Source of the DNA: Hyphomicrobiaceae bacterium
GTDB lineage: Bacteria; Pseudomonadota; Alphaproteobacteria; Rhizobiales; Aestuariivirgaceae
NCBI GenBank assembly: GCA_900298995.1
Contig: OMIC01000001.1
Span: 1 to 64,000, forward strand
Direction: 5' to 3'
Length of the DNA: 64,000 bases
Shown: piece after piece, positions 9,854 to 18,460 of the stretch
Position numbering within the stretch: the stretch's first letter is position 1
Layout: every line of letters starts with the position of its first letter
Made by a program: the position numbers and the translations under genes
The notes under the pieces: generated by a model
Database searches by the model: none
What the model was told of the DNA's origin: nothing
Seen by the model: the letters and a program-made list of their open reading frames with translations, nothing else

Positions 9854-10650
9854 GCACAGCCGCGCCCATCCAGTCTGCCTTCTCGGTCGAGGGTGAGGGC
9901 GAGCCTCTGTTCCTCATCCACGGTATCGGCGCCTCGCGCGCCTCCTTCGCCGGGCTTGTGCCATATCTCAAATCATCGTTCCGCTGCATCTCCTACGACC
10001 TGCGCGGTCACGGCGCCTCGCCGGTGCCCCATCCGCCCTACACGCTTGATGATCTGGTCGAGGATCTCGAAGCGCTGCGGCGGCAGCTCGGCGTCGACAA
10101 GGCGCATTTCGCCGGACATTCACTGGGCGGCATGATCGGTCCGGCCTATGCGCGGCGTTACCCCCAGCATGTGCTGAGCCTGGGCCTCTATTCGACCGCC
10201 GCCTTCCGCGACCCCGATGACAGCGCCAGGGTGAAAGGCGTCGTTGCCGCCATGCGCGCGAAGGGCATTCCGCAGGTGTTGGAAACCCTGAAGGACCGCT
10301 GGTTCACGCCCGAATTTGCCGCGCGCCGTCCGGAGGTGATCAGCCGCCGCATGCAGCAGGTCATCGACACGGACCCCGAGGTATTTCTTTCGGTCTTCGA
10401 CATCTATGCTGAAACAGAAATGGCGCCATGGCTTCACGAGATCCGCCAGCCCTGTCTGGTGCTGACTGGCGAGAACGACGGCGGCTGCAATCCACGCCTC
10501 AATCAGAAGATTGCCGCCGCCCTGCCCCACTCGGAACTGGTGATCCTGCCGGTGCTTCGCCATGCCATCCTGCTCGAGGCCGCGGAGCAGGTAGCCCCTC
10601 CTGTCCTGGATTTCCTCCGCCGTCACCAGCGGCCGGCTGCGCTCGGCTGA
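9850..10650 (+). CDS. Alpha/beta-fold hydrolase
   Basis: 266 residues with the full alpha/beta hydrolase layout. It has the HGIGASRASF oxyanion loop (near residue 25), YDLRGHGASP, the nucleophile elbow FAGHSLGGMIG with Ser near residue 95, an acidic residue in CLVLTGENDGGCNP, and the catalytic His in LRHAILLEAAEQV. It resembles 3-oxoadipate enol-lactonase and meta-cleavage-product hydrolase types. As the last gene of the LLM-tautomerase-hydrolase set it probably cleaves a lactone or C-C bond of an intermediate. Precise chemistry is not determinable. Confidence 0.85.
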   Translation: MSTAAPIQSAFSVEGEGEPLFLIHGIGASRASFAGLVPYLKSSFRCISYDLRGHGASPVPHPPYTLDDLVEDLEALRRQLGVDKAHFAGHSLGGMIGPAYARRYPQHVLSLGLYSTAAFRDPDDSARVKGVVAAMRAKGIPQVLETLKDRWFTPEFAARRPEVISRRMQQVIDTDPEVFLSVFDIYAETEMAPWLHEIRQPCLVLTGENDGGCNPRLNQKIAAALPHSELVILPVLRHAILLEAAEQVAPPVLDFLRRHQRPAALG

Positions 10651-10907
10651 CGGCAGGCGAGAAACTGGCAACGGCCGTCAGTACCGGCTTGAGGCGACAG
10701 CTTGAAGATCGGAGTGTCGGCTTTTTACCATTTTTGGTAGTATATTGCCTCTCTCCACTCGATTCATTTCAAGCGTGTCATGCCGTCGACCCCTTCCAAC
10801 GCGCCAGAACGCCTGGGTTGCTTGCCCTGCATCTCAGATCGTCAAGTGACATCACTTCCCGGAACGGTCATCTGCACTGACCATCCGGATGAGACGAACG
10901 GGCAGTG

Positions 10908-11957
10908 ATGAAGCCGGTCGATCAACATCTTTTTCAGCCTCAACAATCTTGGTCTGCGCGGGCAAGGTCAAAATGGCGGCGCCTGTATCAGGCCCATCAC
11001 GCAAGTTCGATTTTGATTTTCGCGCCCTGGCTCTGGCTCGTGAACATCGTGCAGGCGATTGTGATCGCAGTGTGGATCTATCTCGACGGTCGCATTTCCA
11101 TATCGACCCCGGGGCTTCCATTGTTGCTTGCAAGCCTGTTCAGTTGCGTGATCGCCACAGCCCTGATCTGTCGCATCGAACAGAGAGAAGGCAGTATCAA
11201 TGTCATTCTTGCGCGGCTGCGGATCGGGTTCATCGGGGTCATCTTCTTGACCACTGCGTTCACAGGAATCCGCTTTCTCAACCATCTGTCCATGTCACTG
11301 TCCTTCCCCCTTGCCGATGACACCCTCGACGCGCTGGACAGGATCCTTGGCCTTGATTGGCATGCCTATGCACTGTGGCTGGGAGAGTATCGCGAGGCCC
11401 AGTGGTGGATCATGTCTGCATACTATTTCACCACGCGGTCCGCAGCGATCACTTTCCTTCTGCTTGTTCTGATCGGACGGCAAGACCGGGCAGTTGAATT
11501 CGGCTCGCTTCTGTTCATCGGGGCGGCCATTGCCATAACTGTTGGCGCATTGCTGCCCGCTGAAGCAGCCATGGTCCGGAACATGGACGCGACACTAGTC
11601 GAGCTATTTGGCCATGAGGCCGGTGTCTATCACATGAACCAGCTGACCGCTCTCAGGAGCAATGTTCCGATCAGCATGAATTTCACGGAACTCGCAGGCC
11701 TTGCAACATTTCCGTCATACCATACCATCGCCGGCCTCACGCTCGTCTACGCCTGGCGCCACAGCTTGGCCGGACTCATGATCGCCTCGGTCTGGGCGGC
11801 GGCCATGCTGCTCGCCACGCCCATCTATGGAGGCCATTATTTCATCGACGTCATCGCAGGCTTTGCTGTCACTGCCATTCTGATCACCTTCAACGAACTC
11901 ATCAAACGCAGGTCATCAAGGCGATTGGCGGGCACCGCCGATTCCAGTGTGTCGTGA
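10908..11957 (+). CDS. PAP2-superfamily membrane protein
   Basis: 349 residues with roughly eight membrane spans. The C-terminal part carries PAP2 (type 2 phosphatidic acid phosphatase-like) motifs: LATFPSYHTIAGLTLVYAWR (the PSxH motif) and IYGGHYFIDVIAGF (the final His-Asp motif). The N-terminal KxxxxxxRP motif is not evident, as in many inositol-phosphorylceramide-synthase-like relatives. It probably acts on a lipid phosphate at the inner membrane. I take ATG 10908 over the in-frame GTG three bases earlier. The gene and its 250-base upstream region look less GC-rich than their neighbours. It seems monocistronic. Confidence 0.75.
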   Translation: MKPVDQHLFQPQQSWSARARSKWRRLYQAHHASSILIFAPWLWLVNIVQAIVIAVWIYLDGRISISTPGLPLLLASLFSCVIATALICRIEQREGSINVILARLRIGFIGVIFLTTAFTGIRFLNHLSMSLSFPLADDTLDALDRILGLDWHAYALWLGEYREAQWWIMSAYYFTTRSAAITFLLLVLIGRQDRAVEFGSLLFIGAAIAITVGALLPAEAAMVRNMDATLVELFGHEAGVYHMNQLTALRSNVPISMNFTELAGLATFPSYHTIAGLTLVYAWRHSLAGLMIASVWAAAMLLATPIYGGHYFIDVIAGFAVTAILITFNELIKRRSSRRLAGTADSSVS

Positions 11958-12066
11958 AGCCATATCCTTGCACTTCGCGCCTGATACACGCACAGCGCGT
12001 TGCCTCGGAACGGGAATCGATGATAGCCTCTCCCGAAAGACTATCCTGAAGGCCTGAAAATCCGGC

Positions 12067-12627
12067 ATGCGCACCGTCACCCGCCTTCCCGCCGTTGAGA
12101 CACGCTCTCTCATCCTGCGCGAGATCGAGCTGCGCGATGCCCAATCCTTTGCCAATTTCATGCTGCAGGAAGACTACCAGCGCTTCATCGCGGCGAGGCT
12201 CGCAAACCTCGCCGAGGTCAGGGCCTTCGTGTCCCGCGCCGTCGCCCGTCAGGGCGATGAGCGGCGCAGCGCGTTCCATCTGGCGGCCGAGGAAAAGCAC
12301 TCCGGCGAGGCGATCGGTGATGGCTTTCTCATCCGCCAGCAGCCCCGAAACGTCGAGATCGGCTGGGGCCTCCATCCTGCCATGTGGCGCATGGGGCTGG
12401 GGCGCGAGATCGGCGCGGCTCTCCTCGGGCTCGCCTTCGAGCGTCTCGGCGCCGACACCGTCTGGTCCAAGGTGATGGGCGGCAACGCAGCCTCCGCGCG
12501 TCTCGCCCAGACCATCGGCATGCGCCGCACCAGCGCCGTTGCAGACTATGCCATCGCCCCCGGCGTGACCGGCAGGGTCGATGTATTCACCATGACTGCG
12601 GCGCGCTATTTCGAGCGCAGCTACTGA
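12067..12627 (+). CDS. GNAT-family N-acetyltransferase (RimJ/RimL-like)
   Basis: 186 residues of the GNAT fold. The N-terminal TRSLILREIELRDAQSFANF is typical of the RimJ/RimL-like Acetyltransf_3 group. The acetyl-CoA-binding segment GWGLHPAMWRMGLGREIGAAL occupies the motif A position. The C-terminal half has NAASARLAQTIGMRRT, the usual 'older residues of the same protein stand apart from newcomers' type helix of this group. No substrate can be named. It lies between the PAP2 gene and the DDAH-like gene with gaps of about 100 and 80 bases, so it is probably its own unit. Confidence 0.85.
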   Translation: MRTVTRLPAVETRSLILREIELRDAQSFANFMLQEDYQRFIAARLANLAEVRAFVSRAVARQGDERRSAFHLAAEEKHSGEAIGDGFLIRQQPRNVEIGWGLHPAMWRMGLGREIGAALLGLAFERLGADTVWSKVMGGNAASARLAQTIGMRRTSAVADYAIAPGVTGRVDVFTMTAARYFERSY

Positions 12628-12705
12628 AACGCCGCCCCGTCAACGCCCCTATGGCGCAGCGCTTCGGACTGGCCTAATCTTGCCATTCGACAAGGGAGGA
12701 CCGTC

Positions 12706-13641
12706 ATGAGCCAGAACAACACGCCGCTGCGCGCCCGCCGCGAGGCCGGCGGCACACCAAGAATGAAAGGCCGTTTCGAGATGAAGTCCGAGACCGGCCT
12801 GCTGAAAGACGTCCTGCTGGGACCCGCAGAGAGCTTCCGCTGGATGGGGCTTGAAAACGCCGCGTGGTCCTCGCTCGTGCGGGACACCATGCGCAAGGGC
12901 TACAAGTTCGACAAGCAGGTGGCCATGCGTCAGCACCGCGAGATGGTGGATGCCTATCATCAGGCTGGCGTCACCACCCATTTCCTGCCGCTGGACATGA
13001 CCAATCCCTATCAGGTCTATGCCCGCGACTCTTCCTTCATGTCGCCCTATGGCGCAGTGGTCTGCCAGCTCGCCAATCCCCGGCGGCGCGGCGAATATGC
13101 CGCCGTGCTGCGCTTCTACCTCGAGAACAACATCCCGATCTATGACATGATCTCGGCCGGCAACTTCGAGGGTGGCGACTTCAACATCATCCGGGACGGG
13201 CTCGCACTTGTGGGCTACACCGACCACCGGTCCGAGGAGGTGGCGGCCCGCCAGGCAGCCGACTGGTTCGCGAAGGAAGGCTGGGAAATCAAGTACGCAC
13301 CGATCGACCAGTTCTACGTCCACATCGATCTCATGGTCTGCATGCTGAACGAGCATTGCGCCGCCGTCTGCCTCGAGACGACCGAGGATGATGTGGTGGC
13401 CTGGCTGAAATCGAAGAAGATCGAGATCATCCCCGCCACATTCAAGGAAACCATGGCGCTGGGCTGCAACGTCGTCACGCTGGGGGGCGACCGGGTTCTG
13501 TCGACCGCAACGGCGACGGACCTCAACGCCAAGATGCGCGCGGCAGGCTTCACCGTCTATGATCCGGACATGACCATGTTCCTGCAGGCGGGTGGCGGCG
13601 TTCATTGCATGTGCCAGCCGCTGGCGCGCGAAGCCGCCTGA
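12706..13641 (+). CDS. DDAH/arginine-deiminase-superfamily hydrolase
   Basis: 311 residues of the guanidino-group-modifying pentein fold. Signatures are the acidic motif YARDSSFMSPYG, the substrate-carboxylate loop GNFEGGDFN, the catalytic His region YVHIDLMVCML, and a C-terminal catalytic Cys in GGGVHCMCQPL. The family hydrolyses dimethylarginine, arginine, agmatine or similar guanidines. Which one is not clear; the 40-residue N-terminal lead is longer than in DDAH. GGGAGGA precedes ATG 12706. It heads a set of four genes with 3-, 10- and -1-base junctions, ending with the MsrQ-like protein. Confidence 0.8.
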   Translation: MSQNNTPLRARREAGGTPRMKGRFEMKSETGLLKDVLLGPAESFRWMGLENAAWSSLVRDTMRKGYKFDKQVAMRQHREMVDAYHQAGVTTHFLPLDMTNPYQVYARDSSFMSPYGAVVCQLANPRRRGEYAAVLRFYLENNIPIYDMISAGNFEGGDFNIIRDGLALVGYTDHRSEEVAARQAADWFAKEGWEIKYAPIDQFYVHIDLMVCMLNEHCAAVCLETTEDDVVAWLKSKKIEIIPATFKETMALGCNVVTLGGDRVLSTATATDLNAKMRAAGFTVYDPDMTMFLQAGGGVHCMCQPLAREAA

Positions 13642-13644
13642 ACA

Positions 13645-14769
13645 GTGGCCGACGTCAGCGTCTACGGCGCGGGCCCCGCAGGCCTGATGGCGGCGGAGGT
13701 GCTCGCGACGGCTGGCCACCGCGTAACGATCCACGACCACATGCCGTCCCCGGCGCGCAAGTTCCTGCTGGCGGGCCGTGGCGGTCTCAACCTTACCCAT
13801 TCCGAACCGCTCGAGACCTTTCTCGAGCGCTACGGTGATGCGCGGAGCTTTCTCGAGCCCGCCATCCGCGCCTTCCCGCCGGATGCGCTGGTGGCCTGGG
13901 CAAATGGCCTTGGCATCGAGACTTTCGTGGGCAGCTCCGGCCGTGTCTTCCCGAAGCAGATGAAGGCCTCGCCGCTGCTCCGGGCCTGGCTGAGGCGGCT
14001 CGATGCGCAGGGTGTCAAACTCGTCCCGCGCTCACGCTGGCCGGGCTTCGACGGGCGGCCCGCCCTCCTCGCCTTCGGCGGGGCAAGCTGGCCGCATCTG
14101 GGATCGGATGCCGCATGGCTTCCGGCCTTTGCCGCGCAGGGCATCACTGTCCATCCCTTCAAACCCGCCAACAGCCGCTTCCTGGTCCGGTGGTCGGATG
14201 TCTTCCGCCAGAAATTCGCCGGCACACCGGTCAAGAACGTCGCCCTCACCTATGCCGGAAAGCGGGTACGCGGCGAGTTGATGATCTCGCAGGAGGGCAT
14301 CGAGGGCGGCGCCATCTACGCGCTCTCCAAGGGATTGCGCGAGAAACCCGGCCACCCGCTGGTCATCGATTTCCGCCCGGATCTCACGGAAGAGATCCTG
14401 GCCCAGCGCCTGACGAAGCCGCGAGGCAAGGACTCGCTCTCGACCTATCTGCGCAAGGTGGCGGGCCTGTCACCTGTAGCCATCAACCTGCTGCGGGAAA
14501 CCGGAACCACGCCGGATGCCGGCGGCATCAAGGCCATGCCATTGCGGCTCGAGCGCCCGGCCGGCATTGCCCGGGCGATCTCGTCGGCAGGCGGCGTGGC
14601 ACGCGAGGAGGTCGATCCGCATTTCCAGCTCCTCAAGGCGCCCGCTGTCTATTGCGCAGGCGAGATGCTGGACTGGGAAGCACCCACCGGCGGCTATCTT
14701 CTGCAGGCCTGCTTCTCGACTGCTGTCATGGCTGCGCGCCATCTTGCCAGCACACTGGAAACGCGCTGA
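13645..14769 (+). CDS. HI0933/BaiN-type flavoprotein (NAD(P)/FAD oxidoreductase)
   Basis: 374 residues beginning at a GTG four bases after the previous stop. The Rossmann motif VYGAGPAGLMAAEVLATAG and the hallmark of the HI0933 family, KFLLAGRGGLNLTHSE, are both present. The C-terminal FAD contact GEMLDWEAPTGGYLLQACFS follows. The protein corresponds to the proteobacterial TIGR03862-type branch. Members are flavoproteins of uncertain substrate. Its position between a DDAH-like hydrolase and an FAD-linked oxidase suggests co-transcription, though a shared pathway is only inference. Confidence 0.85.
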   Translation: MADVSVYGAGPAGLMAAEVLATAGHRVTIHDHMPSPARKFLLAGRGGLNLTHSEPLETFLERYGDARSFLEPAIRAFPPDALVAWANGLGIETFVGSSGRVFPKQMKASPLLRAWLRRLDAQGVKLVPRSRWPGFDGRPALLAFGGASWPHLGSDAAWLPAFAAQGITVHPFKPANSRFLVRWSDVFRQKFAGTPVKNVALTYAGKRVRGELMISQEGIEGGAIYALSKGLREKPGHPLVIDFRPDLTEEILAQRLTKPRGKDSLSTYLRKVAGLSPVAINLLRETGTTPDAGGIKAMPLRLERPAGIARAISSAGGVAREEVDPHFQLLKAPAVYCAGEMLDWEAPTGGYLLQACFSTAVMAARHLASTLETR

Positions 14770-14779
14770 AATTCGACCG

Positions 14780-16129
14780 ATGAGCCTCTCTGACCGCCTG
14801 CGCGCCGAACTGGGAGACAGCGGCGTCCTTGAAGGTGCCGCCGTCGGCGCGCGCCATCGCTCCGACATGAGCGGCACCGGAGCGGCCATGCCCCAGCTGC
14901 TCGTCCGCCCAAGGACCACTGCTGAAGTTGCAGCCGTGCTGAAGGTCTGCAATGCGGCAGGTGCCAGCCTCACCGTGCAGGGCGGGCTTACGGGACTGGC
15001 CGGCGGCGCCAATCCCGGCAGCGGCGACGTGGCGCTCAGCCTCGAACTGCTTCAGGGCATCGAGGAGATCGACACGGCCTCCGCCACCATGGTGGTGCGC
15101 GCTGGTACACCGCTCGAAACCTGCCAGAGGGCAGCGGCGGAGAATGGGCTGTTCCTCGCCCTTGATCTCGGCTCGCGGGGCTCCTGCCACATCGGCGGCA
15201 ATCTTGCCACCAATGCCGGCGGCATCCGCGTCATCCGCTACGGCATGGCGCGCGAGCAGGTCTTGGGGCTCGAGGCCGTGCTCGCCGATGGCACGGTAAT
15301 GTCCTCCATGAACCGCATGCTCAAGAACAACGCGGGGTACGATCTCAAGCAACTGTTCATCGGTTCCGAGGGTACGCTCGGTGTGATCACGCGCGCCGTG
15401 CTGCGGCTGCATCCCCCGCCCGGGCCCATCACGACCACGCTCTGCGCAGTTGCATCCTACCCCCAGGTCGTCGCACTTCTGCGGCAGGCGCAGGCCGGTC
15501 TCGGCTCCGTGATGGCCTTCGAGGCGATGTGGCGGGACTATTTCGACTTCAACACACGTGCGCTCAGTCTTCACTTTTTCGCGCAGACGCACCCCTTCAG
15601 CGTCATCCTCGAAAGCACCGCGAGCACAGATGTTGTCGAGGCCTTTCTCGCCCAGTGCCTGGAGGATGGACTCATCTCGGATGCACTTATTGCCCGGTCA
15701 CAGGCGCAGGTCCGGGAGATCTGGTCAGTCCGCGAAGGCTATCCCATCGAAACCCTGCCCAACCTGCTCAACTTCGATGTCAGCCTGCCCATTGGCCGCA
15801 TCGGTGATTACGCCGAGGCCTGCACCGGCACGCTCATCGCCCGCTGGCCTGCTGCGCACGTGTCCTTCTATGGCCATGTGGGCGATTCGAATGTCCATAT
15901 CTGCGTCTCCACCCTCTATTGCGAGGGCGAGTCGATGCATGATGTGGATGACATCGTATATGGCGTGCTGGGGCGTTACGCAGGCTCGATTTCCGCCGAA
16001 CACGGCATCGGTTCGGTGAAACGCCCTTACCTGCATTTGTCGCGCACGGGCGAGGAACTGGCCCTGATGCGCCGCCTCAAGCAGGCGCTCGACCCGAATG
16101 GCATACTGAATCCGGGAAAGGTGATCTGA
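14780..16129 (+). CDS. FAD-linked D-2-hydroxyacid dehydrogenase (GlcD/LDH-type)
   Basis: 449 residues, VAO/PCMH flavoprotein fold. The PP-loop FAD domain (about 35-215) shows QLLVRPRTTAEVAAVLKVCN, VQGGLTGLAGGANP and GGNLATNAGGIRVIRYGMAREQVLG. The FAD-oxidase C domain ends with the metal/substrate segment FYGHVGDSNVHICV and the family signature SAEHGIGSVKRPYL. It probably oxidises a D-2-hydroxy acid such as glycolate, D-lactate or D-2-hydroxyglutarate and passes electrons to a membrane acceptor. The start is ATG 14780; upstream in-frame codons lie inside the preceding gene. Its stop overlaps the next start (TGATG). Confidence 0.87.
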   Translation: MSLSDRLRAELGDSGVLEGAAVGARHRSDMSGTGAAMPQLLVRPRTTAEVAAVLKVCNAAGASLTVQGGLTGLAGGANPGSGDVALSLELLQGIEEIDTASATMVVRAGTPLETCQRAAAENGLFLALDLGSRGSCHIGGNLATNAGGIRVIRYGMAREQVLGLEAVLADGTVMSSMNRMLKNNAGYDLKQLFIGSEGTLGVITRAVLRLHPPPGPITTTLCAVASYPQVVALLRQAQAGLGSVMAFEAMWRDYFDFNTRALSLHFFAQTHPFSVILESTASTDVVEAFLAQCLEDGLISDALIARSQAQVREIWSVREGYPIETLPNLLNFDVSLPIGRIGDYAEACTGTLIARWPAAHVSFYGHVGDSNVHICVSTLYCEGESMHDVDDIVYGVLGRYAGSISAEHGIGSVKRPYLHLSRTGEELALMRRLKQALDPNGILNPGKVI

Positions 16130-16731
16130 TGCTGCGGGAGATTGTCGATTCCTTCCTGGCCCTGCGTTTGCTGCTTGCACTCCCGGCGGCAGTGATGCTT
16201 TCGCAGTTCTTCTTCGGCGAACGTGGCTGGGGCCAACTCATCAACCAGTCCGGTGACGGGGCTGTCCGTCTGCTGATCCTTACCCTTGCGGTCACGCCGC
16301 TGCGCCTTCTGATGAAGCAGATGGGCCTTGGTCCGCACTGGCCCATGTGGCTGTTCAAGCGCCGCCGAGATCTCGGCCTGGCAGCTTTCCTCTACGCCTC
16401 ATTGCATCTTTGCGCCTATCTGATCCGGCAGGCGAACCTCAACGTCGTGCTTTTTGATCTGCGCACAGCCGCCTATCTCGCAGGCTGGATCGCCTTTCTG
16501 ACCATGCTGGCACTGGCCCTGACGAGCAACGACAGTGCAGTGCACCGGCTTGGCGTCTGGTGGAAACTCCTGCAGCGTCTTGCCTATGTATCGGTGATTG
16601 CCGCCGCCCTGCACTGGTATCTGATCAAGAGCGGACACGAGGCGCTGTGGCTGCACCTGCTGCCTCTCGCGGTGCTGGAAGCCTACAGGATCTGGTCCAA
16701 TTTCGCCCGGCCCGCCGGACTGAGGCACTGA
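16129..16731 (+). CDS. msrQ: MsrQ-like haem-binding membrane protein
   Basis: 200 residues with about six membrane helices of the ferric-reductase-like transmembrane type. RRDLGLAAFLYASLHLCAYL supplies one haem-ligand His and LQRLAYVSVIAAALHWYLI others, as in MsrQ, the b-type cytochrome that feeds MsrP in periplasmic methionine sulfoxide repair. Translation begins inside the stop codon of the FAD-linked oxidase gene. No msrP is adjacent, which is unusual for msrQ. The partner may be elsewhere, or this subunit may take electrons from the upstream flavoprotein. Confidence 0.78.
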   Translation: MLREIVDSFLALRLLLALPAAVMLSQFFFGERGWGQLINQSGDGAVRLLILTLAVTPLRLLMKQMGLGPHWPMWLFKRRRDLGLAAFLYASLHLCAYLIRQANLNVVLFDLRTAAYLAGWIAFLTMLALALTSNDSAVHRLGVWWKLLQRLAYVSVIAAALHWYLIKSGHEALWLHLLPLAVLEAYRIWSNFARPAGLRH

Positions 16732-16748
16732 GCCGGAACGGCCGGCTG

Positions 16749-18194
16749 TCAGACGACCTTCACGCTGCGCATGAGGAAGGCCGGCATCGTCTGTTCAGTG
16801 AAACCGCGATTGTCGGGGGCATCCTGCGGTTCGCGTGCAGGCTTGGACTCGCGGGCAGGCTTGGCCTCGCGGGCGGGCTTCGGTTCCCGTGCCGGGCGCT
16901 CCTGGCGTGGCGGCTTTGGTTCGCTGCGCGGAGACTGTTCCGGCTGTTCGATACGCTCGGCCTGCGCAGTTGTCTCGCGGCGCGGGCGGCGGTCTGGCTT
17001 GCCGCTCCGCTCGCGGCGCGGTTGACGGTCGGGCTCGGCGGCACGGGTCTCAATGGCTTCCTGGGCTTCCGCGCTCAACTCGAAATAGGGGACCTCTTTC
17101 TTGATGAGCGCTTCGATCGCCTTCCACTGCTTGCCTTCTTCCTTGGTAACAAGCGTGAATGCCTGACCCTCTCGTCCTGCACGGCCGGTGCGGCCGATCC
17201 GGTGGACATAATCCTCGGCATGGGTGGGAACATCGAAGTTGAAGACATGGCTCACCTCAGGAATATCGAGGCCGCGTGCGGCGACGTCCGAGGCGATGAG
17301 ATAGGTGATCTCATTGGCGCGGAAGGCGGCGAGCGTCTTCAGGCGTGCGGACTGGTCCATGTCGCCGTGCAGCGCACCGACGCTGAATCCGTGCACGGCA
17401 AGCGATTTTTCGAGCAGCGCAACGGTGGTCTTGCGGTTGGCGAAGATGATGCCGTTCTTCACATTGGTCTGTGTGCGCAACAGCTGGCGCAGCGTCTCGC
17501 GCTTGGCCTTCGCCTCATGCGGGGCCTTGACCAGCATCTGCGTGATGGTCTCGGCGGTCGATGACGGACGCGACACCTCGACGCGCACAGGATTGTGCAG
17601 GAAGGCTGTGGTGAGCCGCTGAATTTCCGGCGGCATGGTGGCCGAGAAGAACAGCGTTTGGCGGGTGAAGGGCAGCAGCTTGCAGATGCGCTCGATGTCC
17701 GGGATGAAGCCCATGTCCAGCATGCGGTCCGCCTCGTCGATGACCAGCATGTCGATGCCGGTGAGTAGCAGCTTGCCACGCTCGAAATGGTCCAGCAGGC
17801 GACCCGGCGTTGCGATCACCACATCGGCGCCACGGTCGATCTTGAGGGCCTGCGGCTCGAAGGCCACGCCCCCGATCAGCAGTGCGACAGAGAGGTTGTG
17901 CATCTTGCCCAGCGTCTCGAAGGCCTCGCGCACCTGGTCGGCGAGTTCCCGGGTCGGTTCGAGAATGAGCGTCCTTGGCATGCGCGCCCGGGCTCGGCCC
18001 TTTTCCAGAAGCGAGAGCATGGGGAGCACAAAGGCGGCAGTCTTGCCGGAACCGGTCTGGGCGAGGCCCATGACATCGCGGCGCTGCAGGGCGGGCGGAA
18101 TGGCCTCCGCCTGAATGGGTGTGGGGGTCTGGTAGCCGGCGGCAGTGACCGCCTCGAGGGTTCTGGGGCTCAGTCCGAGCTCGGAGAAGTTCAT
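16749..18194 (-). CDS. DEAD-box ATP-dependent RNA helicase
   Basis: 481 residues. The core (about 1-370) carries all DEAD-box motifs: the Q motif TPTPIQAEAIPPAL, Walker A AQTGSGKT, PTRELADQV, DEAD in VIDEADRMLDMGF, SAT, and HRIGRTGRAGREG. It resembles RhlE. The tail after about residue 385 is very rich in Arg, Pro, Glu and Lys, with tandem KPARE-type units (EPKPAREAKPARESKPARE), typical of disordered RNA-binding tails. The start is ATG 18194 (MNFSELGLSPRTLEAV), the standard N-terminus; a longer reading adds no conserved sequence. Its 3' end converges on msrQ. Confidence 0.93.
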   Translation of the reverse strand: MNFSELGLSPRTLEAVTAAGYQTPTPIQAEAIPPALQRRDVMGLAQTGSGKTAAFVLPMLSLLEKGRARARMPRTLILEPTRELADQVREAFETLGKMHNLSVALLIGGVAFEPQALKIDRGADVVIATPGRLLDHFERGKLLLTGIDMLVIDEADRMLDMGFIPDIERICKLLPFTRQTLFFSATMPPEIQRLTTAFLHNPVRVEVSRPSSTAETITQMLVKAPHEAKAKRETLRQLLRTQTNVKNGIIFANRKTTVALLEKSLAVHGFSVGALHGDMDQSARLKTLAAFRANEITYLIASDVAARGLDIPEVSHVFNFDVPTHAEDYVHRIGRTGRAGREGQAFTLVTKEEGKQWKAIEALIKKEVPYFELSAEAQEAIETRAAEPDRQPRRERSGKPDRRPRRETTAQAERIEQPEQSPRSEPKPPRQERPAREPKPAREAKPARESKPAREPQDAPDNRGFTEQTMPAFLMRSVKVV

Positions 18195-18460
18195 GCGGGG
18201 TGAGAAACCAATCTGGCGGCTTTGTTCATCTTGAGAAGGCACGCTGGGCGAGGTGCGCCATGAAGGCCCGGCGGCGTCATGACCGCGCACATAGGGATTC
18301 CGCGGGGGAAAGTCAATCGACGGCCCCGGGCGGCAACCTTGCGCGATTGCCGGGGAAAGAACAATCTCCGGGGGTTTTCTGCGATATCTTGTGATTCTTA
18401 ATTCGAATCCATGCTGTCTCCCCAGACGGGGCGGCAGACCAACAGAGGGGAAGACAATTC

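Noticed and set aside
10726-10739. Short inverted repeat TACCA-TTTT-TGGTA upstream of the PAP2 gene as a terminator
   Set aside because: Only five base pairs and a mostly A/T stem; too weak to call a terminator or operator on its own.
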